Assembly: GCF_041102575.1 (NCBI RefSeq)
Contig: NZ_JBGCUE010000010.1
Location: 62,001 to 126,000 of the forward strand
Direction of reading: 5' to 3'
Source of the DNA: Tenuifilum sp. 4138str
GTDB lineage: Bacteria > Bacteroidota > Bacteroidia > Bacteroidales > Tenuifilaceae
DNA length: 64,000 nt
Made by a program: the position numbers and the translations under genes. How positions within the stretch are numbered: position 1 is the stretch's first letter; the number at the start of each line of letters is the position of its first letter. Positions 35,641 through 44,846 of the stretch are shown here, piece by piece. Below the pieces are notes generated by a model. That model made no database searches. It had not been told where the DNA came from and worked only from the letters and a program-made list of their open reading frames with translations.

Positions 35641-36461
35641 TCCATTGTTTGCAAACGATCAACCTCGCTTTTCACCTTTGAATCGACTAAGTACACATAG
35701 TCGAGGGTTTTAAAATCGGCGAAGAGTTCAACCGTAATTTGTAGGAAACTGCCATCCTTATTGTAAAAATCAACTACACGACCTATTGGGATATCCCTAG
35801 GGAAGATGGTTGAAAAGCCACTGGTTACAATGGTATCGCCAACTGCCACATTTACATGAAGGGGAATTTCATCAAGTACAACACGCCTGTAATTCATGCC
35901 ATCCCACGAAACCGCTCCAAACGCGCCCGACTTCTTATGCATAGCCGAAACCCTTACATCGGTATTTAACAGTGAAATGACTGAGGCAAAATGTTTAGTG
36001 GTAGCCGATACAATGCCAACAACGCCGTTCTTACATATAACGCCCATCTCCTTGTAAGCACCATCATTAGATCCCGCCGCATCGAGGATGATGTAGTTAT
36101 GGCGGCTGTTAATTGAGTTATCAATAACCCTGGCTGGAATATACCGGAATAAACCGGAAGTGTCCTCAATTCTCATGAATGAATCCTGAAGCATTTGCAG
36201 CTTAAGCCTGTACCCCTCTATTTCGTTTCGGAGCTTGACGTTTTCCAGTAGCAGTAATACGTTTGAACGCTGCAATTGGAAAAGGCCTGTTACCTGTGAT
36301 GCTTGCTTATGCCAGAATCCGGAAATTGATTTTGTTACTGCTCCAACCTGCGATTTCTGGTAGTATGTGGTGTTAAAGTATAGCGAAAGCGATATCCCTA
36401 ATAGAATTAGGAATATCAGATGAATGTAAAGGCGCTTTAAAATCTCGTACAGGTTATTCAT
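35637..36461 (-). CDS. mreC: Rod-shape determining protein MreC
   Basis: An N-terminal membrane helix (about 8-27), a periplasmic coiled coil (about 60-95) and two beta-barrel modules with IPARVIDNSINSRHNYIILDAAGSNDG, VICKNGVVGIVS and VTSGFSTIFPRDIPIGRVVDF define MreC. It scaffolds the elongation complex from outside the inner membrane and binds PBP2. It follows mreB by 19 bp. Confidence 0.93.
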   Translation of the reverse strand: MNNLYEILKRLYIHLIFLILLGISLSLYFNTTYYQKSQVGAVTKSISGFWHKQASQVTGLFQLQRSNVLLLLENVKLRNEIEGYRLKLQMLQDSFMRIEDTSGLFRYIPARVIDNSINSRHNYIILDAAGSNDGAYKEMGVICKNGVVGIVSATTKHFASVISLLNTDVRVSAMHKKSGAFGAVSWDGMNYRRVVLDEIPLHVNVAVGDTIVTSGFSTIFPRDIPIGRVVDFYNKDGSFLQITVELFADFKTLDYVYLVDSKVKSEVDRLQTME

Positions 36462-36480
36462 CGCAAAAGCATCGCTTGGG

Positions 36481-37500
36481 TTACCTCATCAGGAATGGGA
36501 ACGACAAATTTTTCAATGCTATACTGGTACCCCTTGCAACCGCATGTAAAGGATCCTCAGCAACGTGGAAAGGAATGTTCACTTTCTCGGTTAAACGCTT
36601 ATCGAGGCCACGTAGTAATGCTCCACCACCAGCCAAGTATATACCCTTTTGAACAATATCGGCATAAAGTTCAGGTGGGGTTTGTTCTAGCACGTTAAAA
36701 ATAGCCGATTCAATTTTTGAAAGCGATTTATCCAAACAGTAAGCTATTTCCTGATAAGAAACAGGTACCTCAATGGGTAATGCTGTCATTAGGTTTGGCC
36801 CACGAACAATAAAGTCAGCCGGAGGGTTGTCCAGGTCAGGAAGAGCTGAACCCACATTTATCTTGATATCCTCAGCGGTACGCTCACCAATTTTAACATT
36901 GTGCTGCTGACGCATGTATGCCTGAATGTCGGCTGTAAAGCCATCGCCCGCAATACGAACCGACTTGTTGCATACAATACCCCCCAAGGCAATAACCGCA
37001 ATTTCGGTGGTACCACCACCTATGTCCACCACCATGCTACCCTCAGGAGCCATAACATCGAGCCCGATACCAAGGGCGGCTGCCATGGGTTCGTAAATCA
37101 GGTAAACATCACGACCACCAGCATGTTCGGCGGAGTCGCGTACAGCACGAATTTCAACTTCAGTACTGCCACTCGGAATTCCTATAACCATGCGGAGCGA
37201 TGGGGTAAAAATTGGGTTTTTGGTATTAATCATGCTAATCATACCACGAATCATTTGTTCAGCCGCATTAAAATCGGCAATTACTCCATCCCTGAGCGGG
37301 CGAATGGTTCTGATGTTCTCGTGGGTTTTACCATGCATAGCCCGGGCCTGTTCTCCTATGGCTATCATTTTCCCGGTGGAGTGATCAATTGCCACTATGG
37401 AAGGCTGATCGACAACTATTTTATCGTTAAAAAGAATGATAGTGTTAGCCGTTCCTAAATCGATTGCCAACTCCTGAGTTAAAAACGAAAAAAGTCCCAT
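36481..37500 (-). CDS. mreB: Actin-like rod-shape protein MreB
   Basis: A 339-residue bacterial actin that polymerises under the membrane and guides wall elongation. The ATP-binding motifs are DLGTANTIIL (phosphate 1), MVVDIGGGTTEIAVIA (phosphate 2) and GIYLAGGGALLRG (adenosine). The N-terminal MGLFSFLTQELAID helix probably touches the membrane. It starts 20 bp after purH in the same direction, with no promoter-like element seen between them. Confidence 0.97.
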   Translation of the reverse strand: MGLFSFLTQELAIDLGTANTIILFNDKIVVDQPSIVAIDHSTGKMIAIGEQARAMHGKTHENIRTIRPLRDGVIADFNAAEQMIRGMISMINTKNPIFTPSLRMVIGIPSGSTEVEIRAVRDSAEHAGGRDVYLIYEPMAAALGIGLDVMAPEGSMVVDIGGGTTEIAVIALGGIVCNKSVRIAGDGFTADIQAYMRQQHNVKIGERTAEDIKINVGSALPDLDNPPADFIVRGPNLMTALPIEVPVSYQEIAYCLDKSLSKIESAIFNVLEQTPPELYADIVQKGIYLAGGGALLRGLDKRLTEKVNIPFHVAEDPLHAVARGTSIALKNLSFPFLMR

Positions 37501-37520
37501 ATCGAATTAATATTTATTTT

Positions 37521-39047
37521 CTAATGTTTAAAGTGTCGAATTCCAGTAAAAATCATGGCAATGCCATTGGCATTGCAGAAATTGATGCTCTCCTGATCCT
37601 TGATTGACCCACCAGGTTGAATAACAGCCCTCACCCCTGCCTCGTAGGCAAGCTGAACGCTATCCGGGAATGGGAAAAAGGCATCGGAGGCCATTACAGC
37701 CCCATTCAGGTCAAATCCAAAACTATGTGCTTTTGCAATAGCCTGTTTTACAGCATCAACCCTTGATGTTTGCCCCACGCCACTCCCTACAAGCTGAAGG
37801 TTTTTAACCAAAACTATGGCGTTCGATTTGGTATGCTTTACAATTTTATTGGCAAAAAGCAAATCGCTAACCTCGTTTGGCTTGGCCGATTTTTGGGTAA
37901 CCAGCTGCAGCATCGAATCGGATTCGGTAACCGAATCGCGCTCCTGCATTAAAACTCCATTTAAGGCAGTTCGGTAAACCTGTTGCGGCAGTTTAAAATC
38001 CTTCATCCTCAGAATTATCCTGTTCTTCTTGGCTTGTAGCACTTCTAGAGCAGCATTATCAAAGTTGGTAGCAATGAGAACTTCAAAGAAGATTTTATTA
38101 ATCTCCTTAGCAGTAGTCTCATCAATTGACCGGTTGGATATGATAATGCCACCAAAGGCCGAAACAGGATCACCAGCAAGTGCATCGGCCCAAGCCTGAA
38201 GGATACTGGGGCGCGAAGCAACGCCACAGGCGTTATTATGCTTCAAAATGGCAATGGTTGGCTCTTCAAACTCCCTGATAAGGTTAACCGCCGCATCGAT
38301 ATCCAATAGGTTATTGTAGGAGATTTCTTTACCGCAATGCTGTTCGAACATTTCATCGAAATTGCCGTAATAAACCCCTTTCTGATGGGGATTCTCACCA
38401 TACCTCAATCCCCTAACACCCTTTAAGCTTTTACGGAAGAAGCTCTGAGGAAACTCAGGGCTAAAATAGCCGTAAATGGCCGTATCGTAATGCGAAGATG
38501 TGGCAAATGCCTCGGCTGCAAATACCCTACGTTGCTCCAGCGATGTGGCACAATCTTGCCCCGTGAGCATTTCGTAAACCCTTTCATATTGCTCCCGATT
38601 CGATACTATTAAAACATCCCTGAAATTCTTGGCAGCTGCCCTGATGAGTGAAATTCCGCCAATATCAATCTTCTCAATTACCTCAGGTTCGGATGCGCCG
38701 GATTCAACAGTCTTTTCAAAAGGGTAAAGGTCTACAATAACCAAATCAATCTCAGGAATGCTATACTCCTGGAGCTGAAAAAGATCGTTCTCGTTATCGC
38801 GTCTGGCAAGAATCCCTCCAAAAACTTTTGGGTGTAATGTTTTCACCCTGCCTCCAAGAATTGAAGGATAGCCTGTGAGCTCCTCTACCGCTAAAACCGG
38901 AACACCCAACCCCTTGATGAAATCCATTGTTCCACCAGTTGAGTATATGGTAACATTTTTTTTCCCTAAATACTTTACAATTTTATCGAGGTTATCCTTG
39001 TGGTAAACCGATATTAAGGCAGTTTTAACAACTTTATAACTATTCAT
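37521..39047 (-). CDS. purH: Bifunctional AICAR transformylase/IMP cyclohydrolase
   Basis: It performs the last two steps of IMP synthesis, using 10-formyl-THF (the product of Fhs). The N-terminal IMP cyclohydrolase domain (about 1-195, MGS-like) shows YSTGGTMDFIKGLGVP, GRVKTLHPKVFGGILARR and IDIGGISLIRAAAKN; the C-terminal transformylase domain has LRYGENPHQKGVYYG, KHNNACGVASR and a final ASDAFFPFPDSVQLAYEAGVRAVIQPGGSIKDQE block. The 508-residue length is normal. It heads the leftward operon that continues with mreB. Confidence 0.96.
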   Translation of the reverse strand: MNSYKVVKTALISVYHKDNLDKIVKYLGKKNVTIYSTGGTMDFIKGLGVPVLAVEELTGYPSILGGRVKTLHPKVFGGILARRDNENDLFQLQEYSIPEIDLVIVDLYPFEKTVESGASEPEVIEKIDIGGISLIRAAAKNFRDVLIVSNREQYERVYEMLTGQDCATSLEQRRVFAAEAFATSSHYDTAIYGYFSPEFPQSFFRKSLKGVRGLRYGENPHQKGVYYGNFDEMFEQHCGKEISYNNLLDIDAAVNLIREFEEPTIAILKHNNACGVASRPSILQAWADALAGDPVSAFGGIIISNRSIDETTAKEINKIFFEVLIATNFDNAALEVLQAKKNRIILRMKDFKLPQQVYRTALNGVLMQERDSVTESDSMLQLVTQKSAKPNEVSDLLFANKIVKHTKSNAIVLVKNLQLVGSGVGQTSRVDAVKQAIAKAHSFGFDLNGAVMASDAFFPFPDSVQLAYEAGVRAVIQPGGSIKDQESINFCNANGIAMIFTGIRHFKH

Positions 39048-39354
39048 CTTGTTGTTTGTCAGTTGCTTACGAATAAAATAAATATTCAGTAACTAGCCAT
39101 AAAATTGGTTAAATCCTTTGAAAAACCAATACTTAGCAACTACTTTTTTTCAACAAACCTGAAAATATTAACCAAATAAAAGCTACTTAAAGTAATATAT
39201 CAAGGCAAACCCATTAAACCTTGTAAACAATAAATGCTCAAAAAAGATAGGAATATTTAACAGTTTATGTTAGCTGAAAAGTTAACGAATAGGTATATTT
39301 GTTGAATGAGCACAAACTATCGGTTTCCATTTTTGACTAAAATTACCTGCATTA
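39048..39354. other. Intergenic region between purH and the ABC permease gene
   Basis: This divergent AT-rich spacer holds one clear rightward -7 element and a short TACTT-A-AAGTA palindrome near 39184. No leftward TAnnTTTG for purH was found, and no small gene is evident. Confidence 0.6.
39294..39301 (+). promoter_or_regulatory. -7 element (TATATTTG) for the MacB-like permease gene
   Basis: TATATTTG matches TAnnTTTG, 53 nt before the start codon. Confidence 0.5.
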
Positions 39355-40620
39355 ATGAAAGCATTACGACCATTTATCATTCTACTCAAGCTTGCACGCG
39401 AAAGCATGCAGTTTGCATACCAATCAGTAAAAGCAAATAAGCTTAGAACCTTTCTGTCGCTGTTTGGCATCACTATTGGCATTTTTGCCATTATATCGGT
39501 TTTTACCATGATTGACAGCTTAGAGAAGAATGTGCGCGACAGCCTACAGGCGCTTGGGAAAAAGGTTGTATACGTTCAAAAGTGGCCTTGGGGAGGCAAT
39601 GAGGAATACCCATGGTGGAAATACCTCAATAGACCAGAACCAACCCTAAGTGACCTTGAGGAGATACGCAGGAAAAGCTTACTAACCGATGCTGCATGCT
39701 TTAATGTAGCATACAATAAGCAGCTAAAGTATAATGGCAACAATATCCCCGATGCTACCATTTACGGCATTAGCACCGATTTTGATAAAATTCGAACTTT
39801 CGACTTAAGCGAAGGCCGATTCTTTAACCAGTTTGAGATTAACTCAGGAAGACCATATGCTGTAATTGGCAGCGATATTGCCAAAGACCTTTTTCAAGGT
39901 GCAAATCCATTGGATAAAACCATCAAAATTGGCGGGCAAAAAGTTACAGTAATAGGAGTATTTGCCAAGGAAGGGAAATCGGCCATTGGGGAAAACAGCC
40001 TCGATAACATGGTAATTATTCCGCTTAACCTTGCTCGAACCATGGTCGACCTAAGGAATTCCGGCCCGTGGATAATGGTTAAAGCAAAAGATGATACTAG
40101 CGTGGAGGATTTAATTGATGAGTTACGTGGCATACTCCGCGCCCACCACCGGCTTAAACCCCTGGATGAGGATGACTTTGCGCTTAACCAAATTGACCTG
40201 TTGAAGGATAGCCTCGACTCCATTTTTGCATCAATCAACTTTGCCGGAGGATTCATTGCATTTTTCTCCATAATTGTTGGAGGATTTGGAATAGCCAATA
40301 TCATGTTTGTCTCGGTTAAGGAGCGCACAAGCCAAATTGGTGTTCAAAAAGCACTAGGGGCAAAACGATACTTCATACTAATCCAGTTCCTCTACGAGGC
40401 GGTTCTATTGGCTGTGGCTGGTGGAGTTATTGGCTTACTGCTTATTTTTATTGGAACACTTGCAGTAACCCATGGGTTGGATTTTAACGTGTCGCTTACC
40501 CTGTCAAACATAATCCGGGGCTTACTCATATCGGCGGTTATTGGAATAGTATCGGGATTTGTGCCCGCATGGGTGGCATCACGTCTAAGTCCTGTTGAGG
40601 CAATAAATACAAAGGCTTAG
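39355..40620 (+). CDS. MacB/FtsX-like ABC transporter permease
   Basis: An N-terminal helix (KANKLRTFLSLFGITIGIFAIISVFTM, about residues 24-50) is followed by a MacB-type periplasmic core domain (about 55-280) and a C-terminal FtsX domain with three helices, including GGFGIANIMFVSVKERTSQIGVQKALGAK, the family signature. Members export peptides, lipoproteins or lipids or transmit force across the membrane; the substrate is unknown here. No ATPase gene is next to it, so the partner is encoded elsewhere. Its stop overlaps that of rsmA on the other strand by 4 bp. Confidence 0.9.
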   Translation: MKALRPFIILLKLARESMQFAYQSVKANKLRTFLSLFGITIGIFAIISVFTMIDSLEKNVRDSLQALGKKVVYVQKWPWGGNEEYPWWKYLNRPEPTLSDLEEIRRKSLLTDAACFNVAYNKQLKYNGNNIPDATIYGISTDFDKIRTFDLSEGRFFNQFEINSGRPYAVIGSDIAKDLFQGANPLDKTIKIGGQKVTVIGVFAKEGKSAIGENSLDNMVIIPLNLARTMVDLRNSGPWIMVKAKDDTSVEDLIDELRGILRAHHRLKPLDEDDFALNQIDLLKDSLDSIFASINFAGGFIAFFSIIVGGFGIANIMFVSVKERTSQIGVQKALGAKRYFILIQFLYEAVLLAVAGGVIGLLLIFIGTLAVTHGLDFNVSLTLSNIIRGLLISAVIGIVSGFVPAWVASRLSPVEAINTKA

Positions 40621-41387
40621 CCAAGCAAACGTTCCACCTCTAAGGTTAACTCCACAAAGTTATCAACTGAAAGCTGCTCGGCTCGCTTAGTACCGTATTT
40701 ATCGCTAATCTCAATGCCGTTAAATGCTGAACGGATGGAGTTCCTTAAGGTTTTACGCCGTTGGTTAAAGGCAGCTTTCACAACCCGTTCAAAAAGGGTG
40801 TAACTACAGCCTAAGTCATTTACACTATTTCGTGTTAAACGGATTACTGCCGATTTTACCTTGGGCGGTGGGGTAAAGCATCCCTCGCTTACAGTGAACA
40901 GATACTCTATATTGTAAAAGGCTTGTAGAAGCACACTAAGTATCCCGTAAGTTCTGGAACCAGGCTTTTCGGCAATTCGCTGGGCAACCTCGCGCTGAAC
41001 CATTGCTACAACCTCAGGAACAAAATCGCGCTGCTCAATTACTCTAAAAAAGATTTGCGATGAGATATTGTAGGGTAGGTTTCCTATTACAGCAAATTGC
41101 CCTTTCAGCAATTCCTTAACATCTACCTGCAAAAAATCGGCCTCAACCACTTTTAAGTCAGGCAGGTTCCTTTTAAGGTAGCTGACCGATTCACTATCAA
41201 CCTCAACTGCTACAAGTCTACTACCAAACCTTTGGTAAAGATCGAATGTAAGAACGCCCATTCCCGGGCCAATCTCAAGCACTGCATCACAACCATCGGC
41301 TCTCAGGCTTTCGGTAATGCGTTGGGCAACACGTTTGTCGTTCAGAAAATGTTGACCTAAATGCTTTTTGGGGCGCACTTCGGGCAT
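40617..41387 (-). CDS. rsmA: 16S rRNA dimethyladenosine transferase
   Basis: RsmA (KsgA) dimethylates two adjacent adenosines in the 3' hairpin of 16S rRNA late in 30S assembly. The 256 residues include the N-terminal KKHLGQHFLNDK, the SAM loop EIGPGMGVLTFDL, the VEVDSE acidic residue and the catalytic NLPYNISSQIFF (NLPY). It begins 1 bp after the upstream lipoprotein gene, so both are co-transcribed. Confidence 0.96.
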   Translation of the reverse strand: MPEVRPKKHLGQHFLNDKRVAQRITESLRADGCDAVLEIGPGMGVLTFDLYQRFGSRLVAVEVDSESVSYLKRNLPDLKVVEADFLQVDVKELLKGQFAVIGNLPYNISSQIFFRVIEQRDFVPEVVAMVQREVAQRIAEKPGSRTYGILSVLLQAFYNIEYLFTVSEGCFTPPPKVKSAVIRLTRNSVNDLGCSYTLFERVVKAAFNQRRKTLRNSIRSAFNGIEISDKYGTKRAEQLSVDNFVELTLEVERLLG

Positions 41388-41388
41388 G

Positions 41389-42615
41389 TTACTGGGGGGT
41401 ATTTGTTAAAACGGAATCAATTCTTGGCCTTAGCACAGGTTTTGGCTTGAGTACTCTAGTCAAGGAATCGAGCTTTAAGCCTAAAGCATTTACGGTTAAA
41501 TGTTTTGCAATCACTTTCCCCGATTTATCGATAAATAAACTGCCGGGTAAGCGTGCTATTCCATAAAGTTGAAGTTTGTTGATGCTGTACGTGTCGTTTA
41601 GTGAAACCTGGTACCAACCCAGGGTATCGGACTTAGCGAGGTTGTCCAACATTAATGAATCCACCTTTACTCCAAAACTCACCACTTCAAAACCCAAAGG
41701 TTTGTAGGTGGAGTAAAGATTTTTTAAGTTTTTGCTATTGCCTATTGATTCTTTGTCCCAGAAACAAAGCAGAATCCATTTTGCCCATATTCCCGGAATG
41801 GAAATATATTTCCCGTCTAATGTTTGGAACTGAAGGGGTGGTACAACCATGCCCGGCCTTAATGAATTTTCAATTTGTGAAATACTATCGTTAAGCCTAT
41901 GGTATTCAATGGTTTTCTTGTAATCGAAAACTACTTGTTTTTTAGGGTAAAGCAAGGTTAAGCAGCTATCAACCTTCCTATATAGCCTGGAATAGCTGGT
42001 GTAGGGTAATAGTTGCTCAGAATCTAATGTTGCATTTACAATGAAAACAGATGTAAGCTCAAAGGGATTAGATGCCACAAACATGTATGCATCGCTCTGC
42101 AAGCCATTTCTCAACGAATCCTTTAACTGAGTGTAAACCTTAACGAGCGAATCTTTTACCAAGATTTCAGTACTATCAATGGCATCAATTTTTGCCTGAA
42201 AATTCTTTAGGGTCTGCGAAACCTTATTAATATTATTCTGAAAATTGACTACCTGAATCGTTTCGGGCGAACCATCGGCTTGCCAACCATTACTATAGGT
42301 AAGTGTTATTTTTTCACCCGGCTTTGCCGATACTATCAACGGGTAATCCTTTTTATCCGTTGTAATTGCTATTACTTGAGGTTCTTTGGTGTTAAAAGTT
42401 ATTTTCCCTTCACCTTTAGAGTTAAGCAACACTGAGTCGGCAAAACTGCTTCCAAAATCTGGCACTCTAAAGTAAACCCAACCCTCTGTCCATTGGGGGG
42501 CTTTAAATGTAATTTCAATCCTATCGTAATGGTTTGAGCATGCCGTAGCAATAAAAACCAAAATCGAAACCTGAAGAAGAAAGATGATTTTTTTTGAAAA
42601 AAAATTTATGGGCAT
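41389..42615 (-). CDS. Thioredoxin-fold lipoprotein lacking the CxxC motif (second copy of type)
   Basis: A lipoprotein signal ends at IATACSN. The order is the same as in the lipoprotein upstream of lpxH: a beta-rich DUF4369-like part (about 30-135), a helical linker (about 140-265), and a TlpA-like C-terminal domain (about 272-395) with VVPPLQFQTLDGKYISIPGIWAKWILLCFWDKES and LYGIARLPGSLFIDKSGKVIAK. The expected CxxC is replaced by WDKES, with one cysteine two positions earlier, so thiol-disulfide exchange of the usual type is not possible. Sequence identity to the other copy is low. Confidence 0.75.
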   Translation of the reverse strand: MPINFFSKKIIFLLQVSILVFIATACSNHYDRIEITFKAPQWTEGWVYFRVPDFGSSFADSVLLNSKGEGKITFNTKEPQVIAITTDKKDYPLIVSAKPGEKITLTYSNGWQADGSPETIQVVNFQNNINKVSQTLKNFQAKIDAIDSTEILVKDSLVKVYTQLKDSLRNGLQSDAYMFVASNPFELTSVFIVNATLDSEQLLPYTSYSRLYRKVDSCLTLLYPKKQVVFDYKKTIEYHRLNDSISQIENSLRPGMVVPPLQFQTLDGKYISIPGIWAKWILLCFWDKESIGNSKNLKNLYSTYKPLGFEVVSFGVKVDSLMLDNLAKSDTLGWYQVSLNDTYSINKLQLYGIARLPGSLFIDKSGKVIAKHLTVNALGLKLDSLTRVLKPKPVLRPRIDSVLTNTPQ

Positions 42616-42656
42616 CGCAAACGAATTATATCTGACAACTCTTAAAAATCAACTTC

Positions 42657-42664
42657 CAAAATTA
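42657..42664 (-). promoter_or_regulatory. -7 element (TAATTTTG) for the lipoprotein-rsmA unit
   Basis: The minus strand reads TAATTTTG, matching TAnnTTTG, 41 nt before the lipoprotein start. Confidence 0.45.
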
Positions 42665-42813
42665 ACAAAAAGCTAAACCAAAATTGGGCTTAAGTCATCT
42701 TTTTTTGCTAACTTGTAACGAGATTTTTTACAAAAAATAATGGGATGGCTGGAGCTGTAAATATGCTTATAGCTATACTAAAAGCAACTGCCAACCGCAT
42801 TTTACTTATGTTA

Positions 42814-42832
42814 TGTCATGTTTAATATGACA
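42814..42832. promoter_or_regulatory. Operator-like inverted repeat upstream of the glycogen cluster
   Basis: TGTCAT and ATGACA face each other across a 7-nt spacer, 57 nt before the first gene of the glycogen cluster. No TAnnTTTG was found beside it, so its role is open. Confidence 0.3.
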
Positions 42833-42889
42833 ACTCATAGTTAAAGGAAAGTATTGAAAGTTTAAAGTATAATTAAAAATTTTTGAGCC

Positions 42890-44845
42890 ATGAAATACCT
42901 TTCATTTGACAAAGAGCAGCTGGTTAACCTGGAGTACTCGCTAAACCGGGAGATTCTAAGCACAAACCGTGCAGGTGGATATTTCAGCACAACAATTATT
43001 CTTTGCAATACACGTAAGTACCATGGCTTGATGATTTTACCAATTGATGAGTTTGATGGTGAAAATCACGTTTTGCTTTCGTGCGTTGACGAAACAGTAA
43101 TACAGCACGGACAAACGTTTAACCTGGGTATTCATCGTTACCCCGGCATTTACGAGCCTCGTGGCCATAAATACATAATCGATTTTACCTACGAGCCAAC
43201 ACCTACCCTTACTTACCGGGTTGGTGGCGTAATCTTTAAGAAAGAGTTGCTGTTTGTACACAACGAGGAGCAGTTCATGATTCGCTACACCTTGGTCGAT
43301 GCGCATAGCTCAACACACCTGCGAATTAAACCTTTTCTTGCCTTCCGCAATGTACATAATGTTTCAAAGGCCAATATGTGGGCTAACACAAAATTTCAAC
43401 CATGTGCCAATGGGGTTAAGTATAAGCTATACACAGGGTTCCCTACGCTACACCTCCAGCTGAACAAGAAAAACGAATTTGTAGCTTGCCCTGATTGGTA
43501 CTACAACATTGAGTACATGGAGGAGCTGAAACGTGGATACGAGGGGCACGAGGACCTTTTTGTTCCAGGCTACTTCGAGATTCCAATAAAAAAGGGCGAA
43601 AGCGTAATCTTTTCAGCCGCCACCGAGGAGCAAACACCCTCGACCTTACTTAAAAAGTTTAATGCGGAAATACTCCGGCGCCCTGCCAAGGATAGCTACA
43701 AAGCTTGCATAGAAAACTCTGCCCGACAGTTTATTGTTCATAAAGGGAAAAGCTGGGATATAATTGCTGGTTACCCATGGTTTGGAAGTTGGGGGCGCGA
43801 TTCATTTATATCGCTGCCGGGACTAACATTAGGCATTGACGATCCTAAAATGTGCAAAACACTGCTGGACTCGCTAAGCGCAAAGCTTAAAAATGGACTC
43901 TTCCCCAACATGGGAAATGCCACATCGCAGGCCTTTAACTCGGTTGATGCGCCTCTTTGGTATTTCTGGGCTATTCAGCAATACTACCTATATACAAACG
44001 ACCACAAGGAGGTATGGCACGATTATGCCAAGAAGATGAAAACCATCCTCAAAGGATTCAGGGATGGATTACCCTTTAACATTAAGATGCACGACAACGG
44101 CCTTATTTGGGCAGGAGAGCGGGGTTATGCACTTACATGGATGGATGCCGTGGTTTATGGCAAACCCGTCACACCCCGAATTGGCTATCCGGTTGAAATC
44201 AATGCCTTATGGTACAACGCCATAATGTTTACCATTGACCTTGCCACCAAGAACAAGGATTACCGTTTTGTAAAGGAATGGCTACCTATTGCCGAAAGGG
44301 CAAAAGCATCGTTCAACAATCTTTTCTGGCTAGCCGAGAAGGGCTACTTGGCCGATTATGTTGATGAGGAAGGCCCTAATACCGATATTAGGCCTAATCA
44401 AATCTTTGCCATTTCGCTACCATACACACCACTCGATGAAGATAAAATGCCAAGTGTGCTTAAGATTGTCGATAAGGAGCTATATACACCCAAGGGACTA
44501 CGAACACTCTCGCCAAACAATCCGCATTATAAGGGGAGATACGAGGGCGACCAACCCACACGCGACTCAGCCTACCATCAGGGTACGGCATGGCCATGGC
44601 TCTTAGGAGCCTATGTTGAGGCTCATTTCCGCCTTAACCCCGAACACGCCATTAATGTGGCTGAAAATATTCTTGAATCGTTCCAGGAAGATATTAATAT
44701 TCACGGTATTTGCACCATTTCCGAGGTTTACGATGGCGATCCCCCTCAACGTCCAAACGGCTGCATTTCGCAGGCATGGAGCGTTGCTGAACTTACAAGA
44801 ATATATCAAATGGTTGAAAAACATAAATCAGGAAAGGGTAAATAA
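42890..44845 (+). CDS. Glycogen debranching enzyme (amylo-alpha-1,6-glucosidase type)
   Basis: The first 240 residues match the bacterial/archaeal GDE N-terminal beta domain (REILSTNRAGGYFSTTIILCNTRKYHGLMI is a typical opening). The rest (about 270-640) is the (alpha/alpha)6 GH133 catalytic domain with YPWFGSWGRDSFISLPGLTL, ALTWMDAVVYGKPVTPRIGYPVEINALWYNA and a final GCISQAWSVAELTRI. It removes alpha-1,6 branches left after phosphorylase action. It heads a four-gene unit with 1-11-bp gaps that also encodes a GT4 enzyme, a GH57 enzyme and the synthase-phosphorylase fusion. Confidence 0.92.
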   Translation: MKYLSFDKEQLVNLEYSLNREILSTNRAGGYFSTTIILCNTRKYHGLMILPIDEFDGENHVLLSCVDETVIQHGQTFNLGIHRYPGIYEPRGHKYIIDFTYEPTPTLTYRVGGVIFKKELLFVHNEEQFMIRYTLVDAHSSTHLRIKPFLAFRNVHNVSKANMWANTKFQPCANGVKYKLYTGFPTLHLQLNKKNEFVACPDWYYNIEYMEELKRGYEGHEDLFVPGYFEIPIKKGESVIFSAATEEQTPSTLLKKFNAEILRRPAKDSYKACIENSARQFIVHKGKSWDIIAGYPWFGSWGRDSFISLPGLTLGIDDPKMCKTLLDSLSAKLKNGLFPNMGNATSQAFNSVDAPLWYFWAIQQYYLYTNDHKEVWHDYAKKMKTILKGFRDGLPFNIKMHDNGLIWAGERGYALTWMDAVVYGKPVTPRIGYPVEINALWYNAIMFTIDLATKNKDYRFVKEWLPIAERAKASFNNLFWLAEKGYLADYVDEEGPNTDIRPNQIFAISLPYTPLDEDKMPSVLKIVDKELYTPKGLRTLSPNNPHYKGRYEGDQPTRDSAYHQGTAWPWLLGAYVEAHFRLNPEHAINVAENILESFQEDINIHGICTISEVYDGDPPQRPNGCISQAWSVAELTRIYQMVEKHKSGKGK

Positions 44846-44846
44846 T

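Noticed and set aside
44613-44846. Longer N-terminus for the GT4 protein in the glycogen cluster
   Set aside because: The 78 extra codons are a shadow of the debranching gene; the family starts at MRVLMFGWEFPP.
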